In this document: positions 1-5,765 of the stretch, one piece after another
Layout: every line of letters starts with the position of its first letter
How positions within the stretch are numbered: the stretch's first letter is position 1
Source of the DNA: Actinomycetota bacterium
Lineage (GTDB): Bacteria; Actinomycetota; Acidimicrobiia; Acidimicrobiales; Iamiaceae
DNA: 5,765 nucleotides
Assembly: GCA_018268545.1 (NCBI GenBank)
Contig: JAFDWI010000234.1
Location: 1-5,765 of the forward strand
Reading direction: 5' to 3'
Made by a program: the position numbers and the translations under genes
The notes under the pieces: model-generated
Databases searched by the model: none
What the model saw: the letters and a program-made list of their open reading frames with translations, nothing else
Told to the model about the DNA's origin: nothing

Positions 1-1
1 C

Positions 2-1057
2 TCGCACATGTCCGCACCCGAGGTCATGCTCCCGTTCGTCGCCGCGCAGACGAGCCGCATCCACCTCGGCTCCGCGATCATGAACCTGTCACCCAAGGTC
101 AACCACCCACCCCGTCTCGCCGAACGGGTCGCGATGCTCGACCACGTCACCCAGGGCCGCTTCGAGTTCGGTTCGGGGCGCGGCGCCGGCGAGCACGAGA
201 TGCAGACCTTCGACCTGCACACCTCGGAGACCAAGGAGATGTGGGACGAGGTCGCACCGCAGATCATCAAGATGTGGGAAACCACCGACTACGAGTTCGA
301 AGGCGAGTTCTTCCGGGTTCCCTACCCGCACAACATCCTTCCCAAGCCCTACGGGGTGGGGCACCCGCCGATGTGGCTCGGATGTGGAAACCCGGCGAGC
401 TTCACCAAGGCCGGGAACCTCGGGATCGGCGCGATCGCGTTCAACTTCGAACCGGTCATGAACCTCAAGGGTCGCATCGACGCCTACAAAGAGGGCGTGG
501 CCGACTGTGTCGACCCGCTCGGTGAGTTCGTCAACGACAACGTGATGATGACCAACGCCGTGGTGTGCCTCGAAGACGGGAAACGCGCCCGCGAGATCGC
601 CATGTCCGCAGGGCGGGGCTACCTGAACTCGCTCGTGGCGCTGTACCACTCGACGATGCCGCCGCAGAAGGGCGGGGTCACCTGGCCCGAACGCCCCCGG
701 GCGATCGCGAACGAGGCCGAACTCGACTACGCGATCGACAACGGCTACCTGCTGTGTGGCACTCCCGAGCAGGTGCTCGACCAGATCGGCAAGTACTCCG
801 AAGTCGGTACCGATCAGCTCGTGTTCGGCATCCCGAACGAAGGGTTCGAGCACGAAGAGGTGCTCGAGATGCTCGAGATCTTCGGTGACCGGGTGATTCC
901 CGAGTTCGACACCGACCCCGAGCACCGCACGGCCAAGATGCGGGCGACCGCGAAGCCCAAGCACCCGCTGTTCTCGACCACCCCCGAGGACCTGCGTCGC
1001 CCCGAGGTCATCCCGACCAACGCGATGCTCCCGATCGGTTCGTACCTCGGCTCCTGA
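2..1057 (+). CDS. LLM-class (luciferase-like) flavin-dependent oxidoreductase, 5' end missing
   Basis: This is a bacterial luciferase-fold (LLM class) monooxygenase or oxidoreductase, expected to use reduced FMN or F420 on an organic substrate in the cytoplasm. The visible sequence opens with SAPEVMLPFVAAQTSRIHLG, the strand-and-helix region that in this family normally follows a catalytic-site EHH-type segment about 60 residues in. Further family features are GRFEFGSGRGAGEHEM (about residues 51-66 of the visible part), the PPMWLGCGNP core strand (about 120-129), GIGAIAFNF (139-147) and the C-terminal CGTPEQVLDQIG helix start with LVFGIPNEG after it. The frame is open to the window edge, and the ATG at position 8 lies inside the conserved domain, so it is almost certainly not the real start; some 60-70 residues are missing. 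The stop is TGA at 1055-1057. The TetR gene starts 25 bases downstream on the same strand, suggesting co-transcription. The family is certain in practice; cofactor and substrate cannot be read from the sequence. Confidence 0.93.
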   Translation, partial: SHMSAPEVMLPFVAAQTSRIHLGSAIMNLSPKVNHPPRLAERVAMLDHVTQGRFEFGSGRGAGEHEMQTFDLHTSETKEMWDEVAPQIIKMWETTDYEFEGEFFRVPYPHNILPKPYGVGHPPMWLGCGNPASFTKAGNLGIGAIAFNFEPVMNLKGRIDAYKEGVADCVDPLGEFVNDNVMMTNAVVCLEDGKRAREIAMSAGRGYLNSLVALYHSTMPPQKGGVTWPERPRAIANEAELDYAIDNGYLLCGTPEQVLDQIGKYSEVGTDQLVFGIPNEGFEHEEVLEMLEIFGDRVIPEFDTDPEHRTAKMRATAKPKHPLFSTTPEDLRRPEVIPTNAMLPIGSYLGS

Positions 1058-1082
1058 GGCGACATCGGAGTCGACCGGTGCG

Positions 1083-1694
1083 GTGAACGCGATCGCCCCC
1101 ACCCGGGACCGGCTGCTCGACGTCGCCGAGGCGTTGTTCGCACGCCACGGGATCGATCGGGTCACGTCCCGCCAGATCGTCGAGGCTGCTCATCAACGCA
1201 ACGTGTCGGCGATCTCGTACCACTTCGGGTCGCGTGAGGGTCTGCTGCTGGAGATCCTCACGCGACGCGGTGGACCCATCGACGACGCGCGCGCCCGACG
1301 GCGCGCCGAGGTCGGTGCCGAAGCGACGACGACCGACCTCGTCGCGTGCCTCGTCGATCCGTACGTGGCGATGCTCGCGACACCGGGTGGTCGGTCCTAC
1401 CTGCGGATCGTCGCCCAACTGCGGGGTCGGTTCGCTCTGTGGCGCATCGAGTCGGACGCCGCGACGACACGAAATCTCGCCGAGATCCTCGACGAGATCG
1501 AATCGGCGGCGCCCGGCCCGGCGCCGCGTCGGCGTGAACGTGTCGTGGCCATGATCATGCTGTTGACCCAGATGGTCGCCGAACGAGCTCGGCGGATCGA
1601 CGACAATGTGGCCATGGAGACAGCCGACGAAACCTTCGGTGATGACCTCGTGGCGATGTGTACGGCCGTCATCGTCGCTCGCGGGACGCGGTGA
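1083..1694 (+). CDS. TetR/AcrR-family transcriptional regulator
   Basis: This 203-residue protein has the usual TetR-family size and plan: an N-terminal DNA-binding domain and a helical ligand-binding, dimerising C-terminal domain. Residues about 8-55 hold the helix-turn-helix. It opens with RDRLLDVAEALFARHGIDRVTSRQI and includes the family signature ISYHFGSREGLLLEIL near 44-59, where the recognition helix and the YHFGS turn are typical. The rest (about 60-203) is variable, Arg- and Ala-rich and fits a ligand-binding domain, but does not point to a ligand. The start is GTG at 1083: no in-frame start codon lies between it and the upstream gene's stop, and CGGAG at 1066-1070 could serve as ribosome binding site, 12 bases away, which is slightly long. 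It follows the flavin oxidoreductase by 25 bases and precedes the 101-residue protein by 7. It probably regulates itself and nearby catabolic genes, an inference from position only. (Only short motif parts are quoted here.). Confidence 0.95.
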   Translation: MNAIAPTRDRLLDVAEALFARHGIDRVTSRQIVEAAHQRNVSAISYHFGSREGLLLEILTRRGGPIDDARARRRAEVGAEATTTDLVACLVDPYVAMLATPGGRSYLRIVAQLRGRFALWRIESDAATTRNLAEILDEIESAAPGPAPRRRERVVAMIMLLTQMVAERARRIDDNVAMETADETFGDDLVAMCTAVIVARGTR

Positions 1695-1701
1695 CGCCTG
1701 C

Positions 1702-2007
1702 GTGAAGATCCGTGTGATGTCGGTGACCGAGGGCGTCGTCTACCACTGCTTCCCGACCGATCGGACGAACCCCCACCGACCGGAACTCGAGGTCGACGCC
1801 GCGGTGCAACCCGGCGACGTCGACTCGGGGCCGTTGCTGCTGTCGGTCGCCGACTATGTGTTCATGGTCGGTGGGATCGAGGCCGGGCGGGCGTTTCTGA
1901 CGGAGATGAAACGAAAAGGGCGGATCGTCGACCACCTCGGGGTCGCGCACATCGCCTTTCCGATGTGGACACCGATCGATCTGACGGGCCCACCGCGCGC
2001 ACTTTGA
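1702..2007 (+). CDS. Hypothetical protein, 101 residues, unknown function
   Basis: I do not recognise this protein. From GTG at 1702 it is 101 residues long and ends at TGA 2005-2007. Coding status is supported by strong G/C bias at third codon positions, tight packing (7 bases after the TetR stop) and a sensible globular composition. It starts with a likely beta strand (KIRVMSV), has a hydrophobic centre LLLSVADYVFMVGG (about residues 49-62), then a charged helix GRAFLTEMKRKGRIVDHLG and an aromatic, proline-rich tail AFPMWTPIDLTGPPRAL. There is no signal peptide, and the central hydrophobic run is too short and polar for a confident membrane segment. Alternative starts are GTG 1714 and ATG 1717; no clear ribosome binding site decides among them, and translational coupling to the TetR gene is plausible. 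The reading frame extends upstream to 1606, but there it overlaps the TetR gene, so an earlier start is unlikely. Confidence 0.68.
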   Translation: MKIRVMSVTEGVVYHCFPTDRTNPHRPELEVDAAVQPGDVDSGPLLLSVADYVFMVGGIEAGRAFLTEMKRKGRIVDHLGVAHIAFPMWTPIDLTGPPRAL

Positions 2008-2037
2008 CGGGCGCGGCGCCGCCGCGACGCTCGGCGG

Positions 2038-2043
2038 TAGCCT
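2038..2043 (+). promoter_or_regulatory. Possible -10 element (TAGCCT) of a leaderless promoter
   Basis: TAGCCT matches the TANNNT form of actinobacterial -10 elements and lies 8 bases before the ATG at 2052. That is the spacing expected if transcription starts at or next to the start codon, which would explain why no ribosome binding site is seen there. No good -35 is present at 16-18 bases; the TTGACG at 2004-2009 is 28 bases away, too far. A six-base match in GC-rich DNA is weak evidence. Confidence 0.3.
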
Positions 2044-2051
2044 TCGTGGCG

Positions 2052-2510
2052 ATGACCGAACTCGTCGACCACGGTGACCACACCCACGTCGGGGATGGCG
2101 CGACCGGCCCGAACGAATCGGCGTGGTCGAAAGGAACGTTCGCCGGTCGGAGCGCCGTGCTGGTCGTCGGGATCGGTGTCGGGCTGGTCGGTGTCCACGC
2201 GGTCGGCATCCCCACGCCGCCGTGCCCGTTGCGTGCGGCGACCGGGTTTCCGTGTCCGTTGTGCGGGATGACCCATGTGGCGCGCGGCGTGCTCACCGGC
2301 AACGTCGCGCTGGTCGCTCGACACGATCCTGCGGGGCTCGCGCTCGCGTTGTTCGCCGGCGTCGCGGTCGCCGCCCAGCTCTGGGCGATGGCGCGGGGCG
2401 AATCGGGGCCGGGGTTCATGACCTCACGGGCCACCTGGATCGTCGTCGCGGCCGTCCTGGCGGCTCACTGGGTGACCACGATCTTCACCGGCGGCATGCT
2501 CGTCACCTGA
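2052..2510 (+). CDS. DUF2752 family small membrane protein
   Basis: This 152-residue protein fits the DUF2752 family, small membrane proteins with a conserved Cys-rich CPxCGMT motif and no established function. The motif appears as PPCPLRAATGFPCPLCGMTH, with cysteines at about 58, 68 and 71, followed by VARGVLTGNVALVARHDPAG, the typical helix and loop leading into the second membrane segment. Hydrophobic stretches at about 34-52, 95-111 and 128-147 suggest three membrane helices. The first 30 residues are polar, rich in His, Asp and Gly (DHGDHTHVGDG), and unlike the core. His75 stands where many members have Arg. I chose ATG 2052 over the in-frame ATG 1965 because the latter overlaps the preceding gene and would add a poorly conserved-looking, Arg- and Pro-rich leader. 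It is the last + strand gene; its stop at 2508-2510 lies 7 bases from the stop of the convergent ligase gene. Its link to the catabolic genes is unclear. Confidence 0.85.
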   Translation: MTELVDHGDHTHVGDGATGPNESAWSKGTFAGRSAVLVVGIGVGLVGVHAVGIPTPPCPLRAATGFPCPLCGMTHVARGVLTGNVALVARHDPAGLALALFAGVAVAAQLWAMARGESGPGFMTSRATWIVVAAVLAAHWVTTIFTGGMLVT

Positions 2511-2517
2511 GCGGACG

Positions 2518-4035
2518 TCACCGGGGTTGCGCCGGTCGCCGCGCCCACTCGTCCGCGAACCGACGCTGCAGGACCGACGTGAGGACCTTGCCCATCGCAT
2601 TGCGCGGGAGCCGGTCTGTGATGACGGCCATGCGAGGGACCTTGAAACCAGCGAGTCGGCCACGCAGGGTGGCGAGCACCGCATCGAGGTCGACCGTTTG
2701 GCCCGATCCGGGGACGATCACCGCGAGGCCGAGTTCGCCGAACTCGTCGTCGGGCATGCCGACCACGGCGGACTCGGCAACGCCGGGCATCTGGTCGATG
2801 AGCATCTCGATCTCGGCGGGGTACACGTTCTCGCCACCGGAGATGATCAGGTGCTTGGCGCGTCCGACGATCCGCAGGCGCCCTTCGGCGTCGAGGGTGC
2901 CCAGGTCGCCGGTTCGGAACCATCCGTCGTCGGTGAAGTCGACCGATCTGCGTTCGGGCATGTTGCGGTAACCGGCGAACACGTTCGGACCGGTGACCTC
3001 GATCCCGCCGGTGTCACCGTTCGCGGCCAATGGTCGAGTCGGGTCGTCGTCGCAGCGGATCCGGATGCCGACACCGGGGAGTGCGAAGCCGACCGATCCG
3101 GCGACACGTTCGCCGTCCAGCGGGTTCGACGCGATCATCTCGGTTTCGGACATGCCGTAGCGTTCGAGGATCCGTTGGCCGGTCCGTGCCTCGAACTCGC
3201 CGAACACCTTCTCGGTCAGTGGGGCGGACCCGGAGATGAACAGCCGCACTCCTCCGGCGAGTTCTCGGGTGAAGCGTTCCGAGGCGAGGAGGCGGACCCA
3301 GAACGTGGGCACGCCCATCAGTACCGTGCCGGGCCCGGCCAGCGCGTCGATCACCCGGTCGACATCGAACCGGCCCAGGAACAGCAGCGACGACCCGGCG
3401 ACGAGCGCGGTGTTCACCGCCACGAACAATCCGTGCGCGTGGAACGTCGGCAGGGCGTGCACGGTCACGTCACCCGGTCCGAATCCCCAGATCGACGCGA
3501 GCGCCTCGGCATTCGAGGCGAGGTTGCCGTGGGTGACGATCGCGCCCTTCGGTCGACCGGTCGTGCCCGACGTGTAGATGATCGCGGCCGGGTCGTCCTC
3601 GCTGCGAGGAACGGGTCGGTCGGTGGGCGCGGCCGCCTGGTGGCCTTCGTCGAACAGCTCGTCGAGAGCCTCGGCCATGAGTTCCGCGACCGCATCGGTG
3701 CCGTGAAGCGAGATCGTGGGGTCGGCGTCGTCGGTGAGCATCGACGTTTCATCGATCCCCAGCGCAGGGTTCAACGGGACATAGACCCCGCCGACCCATT
3801 GGGCCGCCAAGCAGGTCAGTACGGCTTCGGCCGACGTCGGTATCTGGGCGACCAACCGGTCACCCACCCCGAGACCTCGGACCGACAGCGCCGCGGCAAG
3901 CCCGCGGATCGTCGTCACGGCATCGCCGTAGCTGATCGGATCGCGCCGGTCTTCGGGTGGAAAGGTGAGCAGTGTGGCGCCCGGTGTCGTCGTCGCCCGG
4001 GCGACGAGGTGGTCGAGCAGTGGCGACACGGGCAT
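2518..4035 (-). CDS. AMP-dependent acyl-CoA ligase, malonyl/methylmalonyl-CoA synthetase (MatB)-like
   Basis: This 505-residue protein is an ANL-superfamily acyl-CoA synthetase, which joins a carboxylic acid to CoA through an acyl-AMP. All core motifs are present: the ATP-binding loop YTSGTTGRPKG (154-164), ERYGMSETE (291-299), TGDLG with its ATP-contacting Asp (375-379), the hinge GRAKHLIISGGENVYP (391-406) and the C-terminal PRNAMGK with catalytic Lys483. Segments such as LPTFHAHGLF (195-204), GRFDVDRVI (221-229), MGVPTFWVRLL (240-250) and LFISGSAPL (265-273) resemble MatB-type malonyl/methylmalonyl-CoA synthetases more than long-chain fatty acid ligases, and the length (about 500) also fits. 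The substrate remains an inference; a medium-chain or other branched acid is possible. The start is ATG 4035, 5 bases after the P450 stop, without a strong ribosome binding site, so translational coupling to the P450 is likely. The frame stays open much further upstream, but that part lies antiphase inside the P450 gene and has no ligase homology. Confidence 0.95.
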   Translation of the reverse strand: MPVSPLLDHLVARATTTPGATLLTFPPEDRRDPISYGDAVTTIRGLAAALSVRGLGVGDRLVAQIPTSAEAVLTCLAAQWVGGVYVPLNPALGIDETSMLTDDADPTISLHGTDAVAELMAEALDELFDEGHQAAAPTDRPVPRSEDDPAAIIYTSGTTGRPKGAIVTHGNLASNAEALASIWGFGPGDVTVHALPTFHAHGLFVAVNTALVAGSSLLFLGRFDVDRVIDALAGPGTVLMGVPTFWVRLLASERFTRELAGGVRLFISGSAPLTEKVFGEFEARTGQRILERYGMSETEMIASNPLDGERVAGSVGFALPGVGIRIRCDDDPTRPLAANGDTGGIEVTGPNVFAGYRNMPERRSVDFTDDGWFRTGDLGTLDAEGRLRIVGRAKHLIISGGENVYPAEIEMLIDQMPGVAESAVVGMPDDEFGELGLAVIVPGSGQTVDLDAVLATLRGRLAGFKVPRMAVITDRLPRNAMGKVLTSVLQRRFADEWARRPAQPR

Positions 4036-4040
4036 GTCGG

Positions 4041-5312
4041 TCAGGCGAACGAATAGTCGATGGGGAGGTGCTTCACGCCGGATACGAAGTGCGACTGGGC
4101 GAACTCGACGTCGCCGGCGAGCTCGACCCGATCGAGTTGGCGGGCGAGGCGATCGAGCATCGTGCGGATCTCGCGCTTCGCGAACTGGATGCCCAGACAG
4201 AAGTGCGCCCCGACCCCGAAGGTGAGGATCCGATCCGCGTCGGGCCGGTCGACCCGGAATTCCTCGGGCTGGTCGAACACCTCGGGATCGCGGTTGGCGG
4301 CCGGGTACGACAGGAGCACGCGGCCACCTTCGGGGATCGCGACGCCCGCGAGTTCGGTGTCGTGTTGCGCGTAGCGCATGAAGTGGCGGACCGGTGACGT
4401 CCAGCGGAAGACCTCGTCGGCGGCGTTGTTGACGAGGCCAGGGTCGGCCCGGAGTTTTGCGAACTCGTCGGGATGCCGCACAAGTGCATCCATCGCGCCC
4501 GCGAGCGCGAACGAGGTCGTGTCGTGGCCGGCCGTCGCGATGATGATGTAGTACCAGAGGCGGTGCTCGTCGTCCATGAGCTTGCCGTTCACCTTGCCGT
4601 TCGCGATCACGCTCGCGATGTCGTCCATCGGGCAGGCTCGCCGGTCGACGGTCATGTCGTTGAAGTACTGGATGAAGCGCATGACCGACTCGAGGACGCG
4701 TGCGTTGGGGTCGGCGGCGTCGCCGAGATACTCGGGGTCCGCCGCCCCGAAGATTCCCTGGGTCAGTTCGAGCATCAACGCCTCGTCGGACTCGGGGACA
4801 CCGTAGATGTCCATGATGACCCGCAAGGTGAACGGCTGCGCGATGTCGCTCGCGAAGTCGCAGTGCCCGCCCAGGTCGCGCATCCGGCCGATGAATTCGT
4901 CCGCGAGTTCGTCGATGCGGGGCTGGCGATTCGCGACGATCTTCGGTTTGAACCACGAGTTCGTGACCGCGCGATGGTCGCGGTGGTCGTCGCCGTCGAG
5001 ATGCACCAGCGTCTTGGGAAGCGGCATTCCGGACGCCATCATGTTGGCGTAGTCGATGTCGGGCCCGAGCACCGAGCGAGTCGTGTTGTGCCAGGTCTGG
5101 TGATCACGGGAGACTGCGAACACATCGGCGTGACGGGTCAGGATCCACATGGGTGAGTAGCCCGGCGGTTCGGCCGACAGGATCGGTGTGGCCTGTCGGA
5201 TCTCGTCGACCGCGTCGTGCCACGCGTGCATATCGGCGAACAACGGTGGAGCGACGAACCATGCCCATGGCGGGATCGTCTGTGTGCGGTCGATCGTCGA
5301 CAGGTCGGTCAT
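4041..5312 (-). CDS. Cytochrome P450 monooxygenase (soluble bacterial type)
   Basis: This 423-residue protein is a soluble class I bacterial P450, which inserts one oxygen atom from O2 into a substrate using electrons from a ferredoxin or similar partner. The C-helix has DHRDHR (109-114; His110 and Arg114 in the heme-propionate positions). The I-helix has AGHDTTS (261-267), with the usual Asp-Thr oxygen-activation pair. The K-helix ExxR is EVFR (300-303), and the heme loop is FGVGAHFCLG (365-374), with Cys372 as heme ligand. The length is normal and there is no membrane anchor. General resemblance is to actinobacterial P450s acting on lipids, sterols or terpenes, but I cannot assign a CYP family. 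The start ATG 5312 is fixed by a strong AAGGGGG ribosome binding site 10 bases upstream. No ferredoxin or reductase gene is seen nearby, so electrons must come from elsewhere. It is followed after 5 bases by the acyl-CoA ligase, a tight pair that suggests the P450 and ligase act on the same or linked compounds. Confidence 0.97.
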   Translation of the reverse strand: MTDLSTIDRTQTIPPWAWFVAPPLFADMHAWHDAVDEIRQATPILSAEPPGYSPMWILTRHADVFAVSRDHQTWHNTTRSVLGPDIDYANMMASGMPLPKTLVHLDGDDHRDHRAVTNSWFKPKIVANRQPRIDELADEFIGRMRDLGGHCDFASDIAQPFTLRVIMDIYGVPESDEALMLELTQGIFGAADPEYLGDAADPNARVLESVMRFIQYFNDMTVDRRACPMDDIASVIANGKVNGKLMDDEHRLWYYIIIATAGHDTTSFALAGAMDALVRHPDEFAKLRADPGLVNNAADEVFRWTSPVRHFMRYAQHDTELAGVAIPEGGRVLLSYPAANRDPEVFDQPEEFRVDRPDADRILTFGVGAHFCLGIQFAKREIRTMLDRLARQLDRVELAGDVEFAQSHFVSGVKHLPIDYSFA

Positions 5313-5322
5313 GGTGACGGTG

Positions 5323-5329
5323 CCCCCTT
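5323..5329 (-). promoter_or_regulatory. Ribosome binding site of the P450 gene
   Basis: On the - strand AAGGGGG lies 10 bases before the ATG at 5312, a strong Shine-Dalgarno match at a slightly long but usual spacing. It is the clearest ribosome binding site in the window and supports the P450 start; the downstream ligase has no comparable one. Confidence 0.7.
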
Positions 5330-5384
5330 GGCGGCGGTGTGTGACGACCCGGCAGACGCGGCCGACCGGGCGTGTTGTGGGTCG

Positions 5385-5390
5385 ATGCTA
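5385..5390 (-). promoter_or_regulatory. Possible -10 element (TAGCAT) of a P450-ligase promoter
   Basis: Read on the - strand, TAGCAT matches the TANNNT -10 form and lies 72 bases before the P450 start codon, which leaves room for a leader with the strong ribosome binding site. The best -35-like hexamer, CTGACC at 5416-5411, is 20 bases upstream and only a 4 of 6 match to TTGACA, so the promoter would be weak or activator-dependent. If real, the P450 and ligase can be transcribed apart from the hydratase gene. Confidence 0.35.
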
Positions 5391-5399
5391 CGTGGCCGT

Positions 5400-5411
5400 C
5401 GACCGCGGTCG
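5400..5411. promoter_or_regulatory. Perfect 12-base palindrome, candidate operator
   Basis: CGACCGCGGTCG is an uninterrupted inverted repeat just after the hydratase stop codon and 9 bases upstream of the TAGCAT element, in what would be the -35/-10 spacer of a P450 promoter. That is a typical place for a repressor site, and the locus encodes a TetR regulator. Alternatively, the - strand RNA here can form a GACCG/CGGTC stem with a four-base loop, but no U-tract follows, so an intrinsic terminator is unlikely. Palindromes of this size arise by chance fairly often in GC-rich DNA. Confidence 0.3.
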
Positions 5412-5412
5412 G

Positions 5413-5765
5413 TCAGCCGAACAGGTCGCGTCGAGGTTCGTCGGTGTAGACGGGCTTGCGCCCTTCGGCGAAGGACCGGATGGCCTCGGGCAGGTTCTCG
5501 GTGAAGCCGAGCATCAGCTGGTTGCGGTCCTCGAGTTCGATCGCCGCGTCGAGGCTCGCGACCTCGAGGTTCGCCCGGAGCAGGTCTTTGGTCATCGCGA
5601 GGCCGTACGCGCTGTAACCGCACATCACCGACGCGGTCTCCACGGCGGTCGCGACGAGCGCGTCGGCGTCGACGACGCGCGACACCAACCCGATCCGTTC
5701 GGCTTCGGTCGCGTCGAGTTTACGTCCGGTGAGCAACAGGTCGTTGGCTCGGGACGCCCCGACGA
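5413..5765 (-). CDS. Enoyl-CoA hydratase/isomerase family protein, N-terminal part missing
   Basis: About 116 C-terminal residues of a crotonase-fold protein are visible; the gene runs off the right edge. The segment GASRANDLLLTGRKLDATEA followed by ERIGLVSRVV is the characteristic helix and loop of the family after the active site, where the usual form is GxxRAxELLLTGRxxxAxEAxxxGLVxxVV. Then come the helices AMTKDLLRANLE and LDAAIELEDRNQLMLG, and the terminal trimer helix NLPEAIRSFAEGRKPVYTD. These regions match enoyl-CoA hydratases of beta-oxidation or related catabolism. The oxyanion-hole and catalytic glutamate positions lie upstream of the window, so hydratase, isomerase or another crotonase activity cannot be told apart. 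No start codon for the gene is within the window. The P450 gene begins 100 bases after its stop on the same strand, so a shared operon is possible, though the gap holds promoter-like elements. Confidence 0.92.
   Translation of the reverse strand, partial: VGASRANDLLLTGRKLDATEAERIGLVSRVVDADALVATAVETASVMCGYSAYGLAMTKDLLRANLEVASLDAAIELEDRNQLMLGFTENLPEAIRSFAEGRKPVYTDEPRRDLFG

Noticed and set aside
8..10. ATG at position 8 as the true start of the flavin oxidoreductase
   Set aside because: It lies within a conserved part of the luciferase-like domain and the frame is open to the window edge, so the gene begins upstream.
89..1165. A 358-residue - strand frame opposite the flavin oxidoreductase
   Set aside because: It has Val/Arg/His/Gly-rich composition typical of antisense frames in high-GC genes, with no motif; the + strand frame is clearly a luciferase-like protein.
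1289..1306. GCGCGCC-CGAC-GGCGCGC hairpin (7-base stem, 4-base loop)
   Set aside because: It lies inside the TetR coding region in a run of Ala and Arg codons, so it is explained by codon composition; there is no U-tract or regulatory context.
2004..2009. TTGACG as a -35 element for the DUF2752 gene
   Set aside because: It is 28 bases from the TAGCCT element, too far for a normal promoter spacer, and it overlaps the stop codon of the preceding gene.
1862..2434. A 190-residue - strand frame over the hypothetical and DUF2752 genes
   Set aside because: It is low-complexity Pro/Ser/Thr/Arg sequence without motifs, and it conflicts with the well-supported CPxCGMT protein on the + strand.
2527..4056. 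A 509-residue + strand frame opposite the ligase
   Set aside because: It is a mirror of the ligase gene in GC-rich DNA: Arg/Gly/Asp-rich, no recognisable domain, and the ligase frame has clear conserved motifs.
2518..4956. An 812-residue - strand frame that could be read as a large fusion protein ending in the ligase
   Set aside because: The part upstream of 4035 overlaps the P450 gene in another frame, is Arg- and Pro-rich low-complexity sequence, and shows no family features. The ligase proper begins at ATG 4035, right after the P450 stop.

Overview
The window is high-GC DNA (G+C clearly above 60% by eye) with codon third positions dominated by G and C. It is densely packed with genes of the lipid and oxidation type: a luciferase-like oxidoreductase, a cytochrome P450, an acyl-CoA ligase and an enoyl-CoA hydratase. 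This profile suggests an actinomycetote, possibly of an environmental or acidimicrobial type. That placement is inferred from composition and gene content; no rRNA or marker gene is present. No tRNA, rRNA, CRISPR array, insertion sequence or obvious mobile element is visible, and no stretch above 300 bases lacks a gene.

Layout: two head-on gene groups meet near position 2510-2518. The left group is on the + strand. It holds a 5'-truncated luciferase-like flavin-dependent oxidoreductase (2-1057), a TetR-type regulator (1083-1694), a 101-residue protein of unknown function (1702-2007), and a small membrane protein of the DUF2752 type (2052-2510). The first three are separated by only 25 and 7 bases and look co-transcribed. 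The DUF2752 gene follows a 44-base gap with a possible leaderless promoter.

The right group is on the - strand. In transcription order it holds the C-terminal part of an enoyl-CoA hydratase/isomerase (5765-5413, gene continues beyond the window), a cytochrome P450 (5312-4041), and an AMP-forming acyl-CoA ligase most like malonyl/methylmalonyl-CoA synthetases (4035-2518). The P450 and ligase are 5 bases apart. The 97-base gap between hydratase and P450 (5313-5412) is the only sizeable regulatory space. It carries a good Shine-Dalgarno sequence, a -10-like TAGCAT and a perfect 12-base palindrome.

Together the genes suggest a catabolic or lipid-modifying locus: oxidation of a substrate by P450 and/or flavin monooxygenase, CoA activation of a carboxylate, and beta-oxidation by the hydratase, possibly controlled by the TetR protein. 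The individual family assignments are mostly strong; the shared pathway and its substrate are inference. Nothing here is clearly a new kind of system. The least explained items are the 101-residue orphan protein and the palindrome upstream of the P450 gene.
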